NCBI GenBank assembly: GCA_009691845.1
Contig: SIAJ01000003.1
Coordinates: 62,001 to 126,000, forward strand
Reading direction: 5' to 3'
DNA: 64,000 bases
Source: Gemmataceae bacterium
GTDB taxonomy: Bacteria > Planctomycetota > Planctomycetia > Gemmatales > Gemmataceae
Of this stretch, positions 43,005-50,809 are shown in pieces (the first letter of the stretch is position 1; every line of letters begins with the position of its first letter). The notes under the pieces were generated by a model. The model saw only the letters and a list, made by a program, of their open reading frames with translations, did no database searches and had not been told where the DNA came from. A program made the translations under genes and the position numbers.

Positions 43005-45374
43005 TCAACTCATATTGCTAAATTTCCGCATCAGCCATTCGGCCGTGAACATCACAACCACAAGCAGTAGTACGGGCCAAAAGGTCCACAGAAGTGTTTC
43101 CTTCCGCTGCGTGAACGAGGTTTTTTGTGGCTGAATTTCGTTGGCCAGTTTGTGCAGGTCTTCCTCACGGAAGAACTTTCCGCCCGATTGCTCGGCGAGT
43201 TTGCGCAAGCCATCCTCGTTCATCGGGCCGGGTGAGAGTTCATGTTCCGGCGGTAGTGTCACGCGATAATCGAGCACGGCCGCTTCCTCGCCGCTTTCAA
43301 CTTTCAGAGCATAACGGCCGACGCGATCGTTCGGCACGGTGGCCACATATTCGCCCGGCTGATTCGCGACGGCCTCGAACACGACTGTGCGGAATTTTTC
43401 CTCGTTTGGCGGAGCGTCCAGGCGTTCGAGTTGTGCGGTCACTCGCTCTTTATTCAACGGTCGATATTCGGGCGTGAAGAGGCGAGCGTAGACCTGCGAT
43501 GTTTTACCAAGCACGGCCTCGCCCCCCGCGATGGCCATCTGGCCAGACTTGCTGCCAAGCGTGTAAGGCAGGCCAATCGCGTACACGACTTGGCCCCAGT
43601 AGCGAGCGAAGTATTTGTCCGCCTCGTTGAATCGCCAGCGCCAGGTTTCTTCGAGTGCCGAGAACAGGACCAGCCCCTTACCGTAATAGTGCATGGCCAG
43701 GAGCGGCATCGGCTTCTCGTCAACGATCTTCTCACGAGGATGATCCATAAGCGACACGGCCGCGGGACGTAGTTTCGTAACCGGGTAGTGCCAGTAGAAG
43801 CCGGGGAATTCATTCCAGGCCTGCACATTCTCAATCGGATCGTCCGCAAAACTCAGGATCGAGCCACGCTTGCCGAAATCACTGATGGTTGGCTTAAATT
43901 CGGTGGGGCGGCGAGCATCGTCGATTGGAAACTTGAGCGATGGCACCTCGACAGGGAGCACATCCGCGAGCGGCGTGCCGAGCCAAGACGACGGAGCGTG
44001 CAATCGTCCGGCAATGACAACGAGGCCGCCACCTTCTGTCACGAAGTCCTTGATCCAGTTGCGCTGTTCGGGTGTGAAGTAATTCGCATCCACATCACCG
44101 ATAATGAGCATGTCGAAGGCAAACAAGTCCTTACGTTGATCGGGGAAGTTCGCCAGGAACGGGGCCCCGGACTCCATGGCCTTGCGGTCGCCGTTGAGGA
44201 CGAGAAACGTCGGGTCCACCCGTCGATCGCGCACAAAAGCACGCTGCATGAACTTGAATTCCCAGCGTGGATTGCTCTCGATGTACAGCATTTTTACCTT
44301 GCGATCGGCGATTCGCACCATCTTGGCGAAGCGATCTTCGAGAACCTCGGCTCCCTGATTGATCTTCACGGAAGCGATGATTTCCCGCTTGCCGGCGGAG
44401 GCATCTTCCTTGGTCGGCGTGAACGAGAGGGTCTCGGTCACATCCTGGCCTTCCTTGACTGTGACGCGTTTGGTCGCGACAACCTTGCCGCCAAGGGTAA
44501 GGTTCAATTCGACCTCCCCGTCCTTGATCCCCTGGGCCCGGAAACGGAACGGCACGCTGACCGTATCTTCAACAAACAGCGTGTTCTGAATGGCGGCGTC
44601 TTTCAGTTGAAGGAAGCCGGCCGTTGAGCCGCCAACGCCGTAAACGAAGAACGGGACCTTGAGCCGAGCAGCTTCGAGTGCGACATCGTCCCACTGGGTC
44701 TTGCTACCGTTATCGCGTCCGTCGGTGGCAATCACGATCGCGGCAGGCAATTCGTTCTCATCACGCTGCAGCAAATCGTTCAAGCCGTCCGTGATCTCGC
44801 TGCGGGGGTCTTCCGCATTAAGGGCTTTCAGCCAAGGCAGATCCTTGTCCGCGAAGCCACGCATTTTGGAGCCGAACAGGAATGGCTGAACAGGCCCCTT
44901 GGTCCTGAGTTTTGCCGCGAGTTCGAGGCGTTTGTTCTCAAAGACCGCTTTGACCATCTCGGCTCGCGATGGACGACTGCCACCCAGCAGGCCTTCAGCC
45001 GAGGCCGGTGCAACCGCCCCGTGATCGGGAGCCAGCTTGTCCTGCGCGATGGCGATGCGTACCTTGTCGGCAATCGTGAGCCGGGGGTCCTTGTTCGTCA
45101 TGCTTTGGCTATTATCAACGAGCAAAACGATCGGCCGGGGCTTGTCGGTCTTCACATCACGAACGGCAACGGGCTTGCACAATAGAAACACAATTGCGCA
45201 CAGAACGAAAGCCCGCAATCCAGCAAGAACGAGTCGGCGCGTCCGCGTGATCTTCATCGATTCCGTGAAGTAGAACGCAACGGCCATGCCCGCGATGGCA
45301 ACCATCAGCACGATGGCCAGCCATAACGGGAACGACCCGCGAAACACGATCTCAGGGAACCAACTCGCGAACAT
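43005..45374 (-). CDS. VWA-domain membrane protein with glutamine-amidotransferase-like fold
   Basis: 789 residues from ATG 45374 (AAAGG upstream). Two N-terminal membrane segments (about 15-38 and 53-71) precede a vWA domain with MIDAS start PIVLLVDNSQSMTN and ATDGRDNGS. A beta-sandwich and a class I GATase-like fold (VKMLYIESNPRWEFKFMQRAF, LIIGDVDANYFTPEQRNWIKDFVTEGGGLVVIAG) follow, then a C-terminal membrane anchor. This layout is common in planctomycete VWA clusters. Its neighbour at 45462 is a BatA-like VWA protein; they are likely partners. Confidence 0.85.
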   Translation of the reverse strand: MFASWFPEIVFRGSFPLWLAIVLMVAIAGMAVAFYFTESMKITRTRRLVLAGLRAFVLCAIVFLLCKPVAVRDVKTDKPRPIVLLVDNSQSMTNKDPRLTIADKVRIAIAQDKLAPDHGAVAPASAEGLLGGSRPSRAEMVKAVFENKRLELAAKLRTKGPVQPFLFGSKMRGFADKDLPWLKALNAEDPRSEITDGLNDLLQRDENELPAAIVIATDGRDNGSKTQWDDVALEAARLKVPFFVYGVGGSTAGFLQLKDAAIQNTLFVEDTVSVPFRFRAQGIKDGEVELNLTLGGKVVATKRVTVKEGQDVTETLSFTPTKEDASAGKREIIASVKINQGAEVLEDRFAKMVRIADRKVKMLYIESNPRWEFKFMQRAFVRDRRVDPTFLVLNGDRKAMESGAPFLANFPDQRKDLFAFDMLIIGDVDANYFTPEQRNWIKDFVTEGGGLVVIAGRLHAPSSWLGTPLADVLPVEVPSLKFPIDDARRPTEFKPTISDFGKRGSILSFADDPIENVQAWNEFPGFYWHYPVTKLRPAAVSLMDHPREKIVDEKPMPLLAMHYYGKGLVLFSALEETWRWRFNEADKYFARYWGQVVYAIGLPYTLGSKSGQMAIAGGEAVLGKTSQVYARLFTPEYRPLNKERVTAQLERLDAPPNEEKFRTVVFEAVANQPGEYVATVPNDRVGRYALKVESGEEAAVLDYRVTLPPEHELSPGPMNEDGLRKLAEQSGGKFFREEDLHKLANEIQPQKTSFTQRKETLLWTFWPVLLLVVVMFTAEWLMRKFSNMS

Positions 45375-45394
45375 AGTGCCTTTCGAGATCGTCA

Positions 45395-45450
45395 GAGCCG
45401 CAAGCGTAAGCAAGCGAGAACCTCGACCGCTCGCTTACGCTCGCGGGCTC
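45395..45450. repeat. Imperfect inverted repeat, family B
   Basis: GAGCCGCAAGCGTAAGCAAG facing CTCGCTTACGCTCGCGGGCTC. Pairing is good apart from a few differences and a 10-base loop. It lies between two VWA genes on the same strand. Confidence 0.8.
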
Positions 45451-45461
45451 CGACTAATCAT

Positions 45462-47648
45462 CTACCACGCCTTGCCGCAGAACCATGCCCAGGCCGTCTC
45501 GCCGACGGAGAACAAGAGCAGAATTAACAAGAACGTCACCGTCCACTCGTTCCGATTGCGGACCGATTCCGCCTTGGCCGTTGCCTCCGCACCCGACGAC
45601 AGATGTTCCGGCTTGAAGCCGAGCAGTTCGTCGATTTGCTGATCGGGCAGTGGGTCCATCGTTTCACTTTCGCGAAGATCCGGAGCCACCGCGAAGCGTG
45701 TTCCGCTTAGAGCCCCCTCCTCCACAATCGAATAAACCCCAGCCTTGCTTGTGTCGGTCACGGTCAGGGCGAGTTGCTCGGTCGCTCCCCCCTGGGCCTT
45801 GCCGAGCCGGGACTTGGTCCCGTCGGGCCGCGTCAGCTCGAATGACTTGTTCAGATCCTTGGGAGTGAAACGAATCGTTTCCCCGGCCACTTTATTCAGC
45901 CCGGTCGCGGAGCGTTCGATCAAATGCGTGATTGAACCATGAATGAACGGCTGGAAGGTGAGATTCGTTGCGAAGAAGCCCCAGTCTTTGTCGACCGAGG
46001 TCGTGAGAAAAAGAACCTCGCCATCGCCGACTTGCTTGCCGAGCAGGGCCGGCCGGCCATCGTTCAATCGCATCAGCACCCGCCCCGAGTCCTTCAAGTT
46101 TTCGGCCTTCGGTTCGACAATACCTATGCCTCGCAGCACGAATGCATCGCGAAGTTGCAGGAACGGATCGTTCGCGGACAGCTTGAAGCGAGCCAGAAAC
46201 GACTTCTCATCGATCGTGTTCGGATCCGGAAAAAGCAACTTGTCCTTCTGTGCTTCGAACGACTCACCAACTTCCATCGGCAGGAGGCCGGAGCCATTCT
46301 GGCCCAACACGCGATTGTAAACTTCGCGCTGCACGTTCGGCCCAGACGTGATCAACAGGCCGTGTCCTTCTTTAACAAATTCAGCCAGTCGTTGCAGGAA
46401 TTCAGCCGGCACGGAGCCAGGCCCGCCAACGGGTACATTCACCAGGATGCAGACTTCCTTGTCGTTTAGCAGGCCGGATGTCGCTTCCGCCGCCTTCACG
46501 ACAGTCGGCTTGACGTGATAGAACTGCTTGAATTCTTCTGGCACCGGCAACAACGCATGGCCCAGGAAGAAGCTGCCAGCCCGTTCCGGTTCGCGATCGT
46601 TGGGTGAACCATCGACAATCAAGATGCGGACTTTTTCGCGGACGAGAATGACCTTGTCGAGCTTATTGTCGTCGTCGAGTTGATCGCTCTTCACCTCGGC
46701 CGTCAGCAAGCGCCAGCCTGGCTGATCGATCTTGCCCGTGAGCGTGACCGGCTTGGTTTCGCCTGGCCCGAGTTTCTCGATCGGCTGGGCGTCCTTGTCA
46801 AGCGGCTGGCCATCGATCTTCAATGTCACAGTGAGTCCCGTGACAGGCTCGGTGCCGGTGTTTTTCACAATCACCGTGAACGGCATCCTCGCCCCGGTAT
46901 GCGGAATGTCCGATTGCGGCTTCAGGTCCAGGATGGCCACGTTGTGAATGGGCTGGTTGCCACAGCGAACGAGGAACAATGTGCCCTGTCCCTTGATTTC
47001 TTCGCATCTACTGCGAATCGCGGACGATTGGCGTTCCCAGCCGCCGCGCTGCATATCGCTGAAGAGGTACACTTCTTTCGCGGCCCCTTCAGCCCGGCTC
47101 AACGCCAAGACGGCTTCCGACAAGCCACCGAGAAAATCCGTCGATTGCTGCACGGCTTGCAGATTCTGAATCAACAGGCGAGCCTGATCGAGATTTCGAG
47201 GCGATTTCGGTCCCGCGGCCACGGCCCGATCGGTGCAGGTCACGACTTGCACGGTCGAGTTCGGCGGGAGATCATCGATGACACGTAGGGCAGATTCCTT
47301 GGCGATATCGAGCCGCGTCTTGGCCCCCTCGCGGGCGTTCATGCTGTAGGAGAGATCGATAATAAAGATCGCATCGACCGCTTCACCACGCTTGCCGGAG
47401 GTCGTGCTCGAACAAGTCACGGGGCGAGCCAGTGCCATGGCCAGCAGGATCATCAGCAAGATGCGGAGCAGTAAGAGGATGATTTCCTGGAACTTGAGCC
47501 GCCGGCTCGTCTGCTCGACGGCCAGGCGCAGAAACTTCATCGCACCCCATTCCACCGAGCGATAACGCGCACGATAGAAGAAGTGCAGGATGAGCGGAAT
47601 GCTCCCTGCCACGGCACCGAACAACATGAACGGGGCTAGGAAGCCCAT
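45462..47648 (-). CDS. BatA-like VWA membrane protein
   Basis: 728 residues from ATG 47648. The N-terminus is the double membrane segment typical of BatA/aerotolerance proteins (FLAPFMLFGAVAGSIPLILHFF, YRSVEWGAMKFLRLAVEQTSRRLKFQEIILLLLR). The vWA MIDAS is FIIDLSYSMNAREGAKTR. A beta domain and a GATase-like region (KVRILIVDGSPNDREPERAGSFFL) follow and a last membrane helix ends the protein. It belongs with 43005 in a membrane VWA pair; MoxR and the other Bat genes are not in the window. Confidence 0.85.
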   Translation of the reverse strand: MGFLAPFMLFGAVAGSIPLILHFFYRARYRSVEWGAMKFLRLAVEQTSRRLKFQEIILLLLRILLMILLAMALARPVTCSSTTSGKRGEAVDAIFIIDLSYSMNAREGAKTRLDIAKESALRVIDDLPPNSTVQVVTCTDRAVAAGPKSPRNLDQARLLIQNLQAVQQSTDFLGGLSEAVLALSRAEGAAKEVYLFSDMQRGGWERQSSAIRSRCEEIKGQGTLFLVRCGNQPIHNVAILDLKPQSDIPHTGARMPFTVIVKNTGTEPVTGLTVTLKIDGQPLDKDAQPIEKLGPGETKPVTLTGKIDQPGWRLLTAEVKSDQLDDDNKLDKVILVREKVRILIVDGSPNDREPERAGSFFLGHALLPVPEEFKQFYHVKPTVVKAAEATSGLLNDKEVCILVNVPVGGPGSVPAEFLQRLAEFVKEGHGLLITSGPNVQREVYNRVLGQNGSGLLPMEVGESFEAQKDKLLFPDPNTIDEKSFLARFKLSANDPFLQLRDAFVLRGIGIVEPKAENLKDSGRVLMRLNDGRPALLGKQVGDGEVLFLTTSVDKDWGFFATNLTFQPFIHGSITHLIERSATGLNKVAGETIRFTPKDLNKSFELTRPDGTKSRLGKAQGGATEQLALTVTDTSKAGVYSIVEEGALSGTRFAVAPDLRESETMDPLPDQQIDELLGFKPEHLSSGAEATAKAESVRNRNEWTVTFLLILLLFSVGETAWAWFCGKAW

Positions 47649-47967
47649 CTTCAATATCCCGGGAGATGATCGCTAGAAGCTCCGTGCTTCATCTGCAATC
47701 AATGTGGCACGACGCTCCGCGTCGTGAAAGGCAGGGCCGGTTCTCATCGCCGGCAATTGGGAGACGATCGTCGCACTCAGCGTATCTTCTTGACTGGGAG
47801 GCCAAAAGGCAATGTATTTCCTTGCGAATGACTCAATCTCGCGACTCGCTATTGACATGAACGCGACTGGTGGCAAATCCATCTAGTGGAATTCGTTAGA
47901 ATTCAGAGCCCATCAGTCCCGGAAAACTGAATTCTTACGCGTTCCGATACGAAGACTTACCGTCCGT
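47649..47967. other. Intergenic region with a short hairpin
   Basis: CACGACGCTCCGCGTCGTG (47708-47726) has perfect 8-base arms. The region also has GAATTC repeats near 47887-47932 (GAATTCGTTAGAATTC, AACTGAATTC). Nothing coding is recognised. Confidence 0.6.
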
Positions 47968-48669
47968 TCACGGCTTGGCAGTGATTCCAAGTGCTTCCTG
48001 CAAATTCACCACCATCGCACGCAATTCCACAACCTCCCTCTTGAGAGTCGCGATATCCTCAAACGCCTCCACCAGGCGATTGTCAGGAGGGGTTGCTGCC
48101 GACGGAGCCAGCACAAGGCTCGTTGCCGGGGGCGCGATCTCTTCGAGTCGATGCCCGCTGGCGGCCGAGGATTTGTATCGGGCCAACTCTTCCGGCGAAT
48201 GCAAACCGTGCGTCAGTGTCGCTCCTCGCCGTTCCTCCGGCATCAACCAGACTACAAAGCCCAGTTCGACGAGATGGCGAATCACGCCGGTGGCCGAGTC
48301 GTTATCGATCGGCTCCATTCTCGACGCACGCGCACGAGCCTCGGCAGCACTCTGTGGGCCGCGTAATAAGAGTTCCCCGATGAAGGCCAGTTCCGGCTTG
48401 GTCACTTTCCAGTTGTCGTACAAATTGTGCCGCCATCGCTCGACACGGCCACCCGTGACGCGAAAGACGCAACCCTTGCGCTGAAGCTTTTCGAGGCACG
48501 TATCGACCTCCGGCTCTTCGAGCGACATGAGTGGATCGCGATTGCTCTTCTGATTGCAGCCGATGACGATGGCGTTCAACGAAAGCGGTTCCGGTGAGGC
48601 AGCCGTCAGGGCTTTTTCCACGAGCACACCCAGCACGCGACGTTCGAGAACGGAGAGAGGTTCTGGCAT
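47968..48669 (-). CDS. YceH-family (DUF480) protein
   Basis: 233 residues from ATG 48669. EPLSVLERRVLGVLVEKALT, LSLNAIVIGCNQKSNRDPLM, LAFIGELLLRGPQSAAEARARASRM and VIRHLVELGFVVWL match the two winged-helix domains of YceH/DUF480, and a C-terminal coiled coil (EAFEDIATLKREVVELRAMVVNL) is normal for the family. Its role is unknown; E. coli yceH lies near mviM and murJ. Confidence 0.92.
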   Translation of the reverse strand: MPEPLSVLERRVLGVLVEKALTAASPEPLSLNAIVIGCNQKSNRDPLMSLEEPEVDTCLEKLQRKGCVFRVTGGRVERWRHNLYDNWKVTKPELAFIGELLLRGPQSAAEARARASRMEPIDNDSATGVIRHLVELGFVVWLMPEERRGATLTHGLHSPEELARYKSSAASGHRLEEIAPPATSLVLAPSAATPPDNRLVEAFEDIATLKREVVELRAMVVNLQEALGITAKP

Positions 48670-48721
48670 AGGGTGAGATTGTACGCCCGGAAAGAAAGCG
48701 TGGAATCTGGCGGTCACCCAA

Positions 48722-48777
48722 AGTAGCCCGCACACTCTCAGTGCGGGAGGTCGGCACACGGAGTGTGCCGACTACTA
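48722..48777. repeat. Double palindromic repeat, family A
   Basis: AGTAGCCCGCACACTCTCAGTGCGGG joins TCGGCACACGGAGTGTGCCGACTACT. The right unit is a perfect palindrome with a GGA loop. The DUF1501 stop codon follows directly at 48778. Confidence 0.88.
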
Positions 48778-50184
48778 TTAAGTGGCTGCCAACACCTTCC
48801 GAATCACACTACCACCTTGAGAGATGTGCGTGGGCCGCGACTGGTGATCAAGCACGGTCGCTTCGGGATCGACACCCAGCAAGTGGTACACGGTCGCACA
48901 AAGGTCGCCCGGCGAGACCGGGTGGTCCTTCGGATACGCCGCTGACTTGTCACTGCTGCCAAAGACGATGCCGGGCTTCGTGCCGCCGCCTGCGAACAGG
49001 CAGAAGCCGCATTGCGGCCAGTGGTCGCGGCCGGCCGCCTTGTTCACGCGGGGAGTCCGACCCATGTCGCCGTTGACCATGATCAAAGTCGACTCGAGCA
49101 GACCTCGATCGTCCAGATCCTGAATGAGTGCCGAGAGGCAGCGATCCAAATACGGCAGCAGCCAGTGCCGCAGCATGTCGAAGTTGTTGTTGTGCGTATC
49201 CCAGTGGCCGTTGCCTTTGGATTCTGTGTGAATCGTCACGAACGTGACACCGGCTTCAACCAGGCGACGTGCCAACATCGCACTGGAGCCGAAGAGGTTT
49301 CTGCCATAGCGATCTCTCAACGCCTGCGGCTCACGTTCCAGATCGAAGGCCCGGCGTGCCGTGGGTGACAGCAGAATATCGAAGGCCTGCCGACGCCGGA
49401 CGCTCATGCCTCGGGAAGAATCCAAGAGACGGGCCTGAGAGTCGAGTTGCTCGACGAGAGTGCGGCGTTCGTCGAGAGCATTGATCGTCATGTCGCCCGT
49501 GAGTTTCGGCAACATGGGATCCCCCATCGGCCGAAGCGTGTGATCGTAGAAATCGCGATCCGCGTTCACTTCCCTAGCGAACTTGGGATCGCAGGTGCTG
49601 AACATCGGGTCGTACTGGCTGCCGAGATAGCCTCCGTAGGGGCCAGCCCGCCTCAACCCCTGGCTGTAGCCGGGATAGGCGGGAAGCACCACGTAACCCG
49701 GCAGATCGGAGCGACGACCGATGCCGAAGTGCTGACAGACCGAACCCATGCTCGGATGATTCGAGGGTTTCGCATAATAATCTTCGCGGTCGCTGCCCCC
49801 GGTGTACCCGGTCATCACCGCATATGGATTGTGGCTGTTATACCCGTGTGACACAGTGCGAATGGTGCAGAGTTTGTGCATCATCCGCGCGAGTAACGGC
49901 AGGTACTCGCAGATCTGAACGCCGGGCAAGGACGTCGCGATGGGCTTGAATTCGCCGCGAATCTCGCTCGGCGCGTCCGGCTTCAGATCAAACGTATCGA
50001 TATGGCTGGGACCGCCGAACAGATCGATCAGGATTACCGATTTCGCTCGACCGGACGAGGGTGTTCCGAACGAGGATTGTGCGAGCGACGCCCCTCCAAG
50101 AAGAGAGAGTGAGCCGGCACGCAATAACTCGCGGCGAGTCAAGCCGTCACAGGCCGTCTGCTTGTGGCCAAGAACATGGAGCAA
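48778..50184 (-). CDS. DUF1501 Tat-exported sulfatase-like protein
   Basis: 468 residues with a Tat-like signal (LTRRELLRAGSLSLLGGASL). DUF1501 blocks: SVILIDLFGGPSHIDTFDLKPD, GEFKPIATSLPGVQICEYLPLLARMM, TGYTGG, SMGSVCQHFG, LDRCLSALIQDLDDRGLLESTLIMVNGDMGRTPRVN and GRDHWPQCGFCLFAGGG. The family is distantly related to sulfatases/alkaline phosphatases and is abundant in planctomycetes, usually beside a DUF1549/cytochrome partner; none is intact here. Confidence 0.9.
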   Translation of the reverse strand: MLHVLGHKQTACDGLTRRELLRAGSLSLLGGASLAQSSFGTPSSGRAKSVILIDLFGGPSHIDTFDLKPDAPSEIRGEFKPIATSLPGVQICEYLPLLARMMHKLCTIRTVSHGYNSHNPYAVMTGYTGGSDREDYYAKPSNHPSMGSVCQHFGIGRRSDLPGYVVLPAYPGYSQGLRRAGPYGGYLGSQYDPMFSTCDPKFAREVNADRDFYDHTLRPMGDPMLPKLTGDMTINALDERRTLVEQLDSQARLLDSSRGMSVRRRQAFDILLSPTARRAFDLEREPQALRDRYGRNLFGSSAMLARRLVEAGVTFVTIHTESKGNGHWDTHNNNFDMLRHWLLPYLDRCLSALIQDLDDRGLLESTLIMVNGDMGRTPRVNKAAGRDHWPQCGFCLFAGGGTKPGIVFGSSDKSAAYPKDHPVSPGDLCATVYHLLGVDPEATVLDHQSRPTHISQGGSVIRKVLAAT

Positions 50185-50809
50185 GGGAGAACCTCGACGT
50201 CAATGTGCGGCTGTTGCCAGTAGGCGACTAGCGGCAACCTCAGGGAGATTGGTTAGGATAACCTTGGTCGAAGGCAAAAAGCCAGTGAATTCGGGCTGGT
50301 ATGCAACTGTGTGGTCTTGGGGGAGTTCATGCTTCTTTCGCGGAGCCTCGTCGGGATCCACTTCATGAACGTGTCCCAGACGATCCCGAGGCGGAACCCC
50401 TCTTGAAGGCCGGCTACGCAGGCTTGAAGGGACGCGAGAGTCCGATTCTCGCTCTGAACCGCTTCCACCCCGCAGACGCGGCGGGGCGACTGGCAAAAAC
50501 TCTATGAAGCGAAAGTGGATGTCGTGAAACGCGATAAGTGGCGGAAGGTGGGAAGGTGGTCGAGAGTTGGAAAGGCAGCCTCAAGGTAGGTGATGCGCTT
50601 CCGCCAGGGGGGGCGTGTACACGAATTCCAACTGGAGGGCATGGTTGCGGAAGCGTCCGTTCCCCAGTGCAAATCGGCGTCTGTTGGACTCGCTGCTGCT
50701 TGATTGGTTGCCAGGGTTCAAGTTCTCAACGGACACAAAGAAACGAAGGAGGCCAGTCCGGCAAAATTGTCGCCAAACTGGCCCTCGCGTTCGTCACTGC
50801 CCTACCTCG
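50185..50809. other. Region upstream of DUF1501 with decayed-looking coding fragments
   Basis: 625 bases without a supportable intact gene. On the plus strand, two adjacent frames read GDWQKLYEAKVDVVKRDKWR (50488-50547) and KVVESWKGSLKVGDALPP (from about 50553), both with ordinary protein-like composition, separated by a frame change. They may be remnants of one gene. GCCTCGTCGGGATC and GATCCCGAGGC form a possible hairpin near 50346-50395. Confidence 0.35.

Noticed and set aside
50425-50460. tRNA T-arm-like sequence CGAGAGTCCGATTCTCG
   Set aside because: The loop does not match TTCRANY and no acceptor, D-arm or anticodon stem fits around it.
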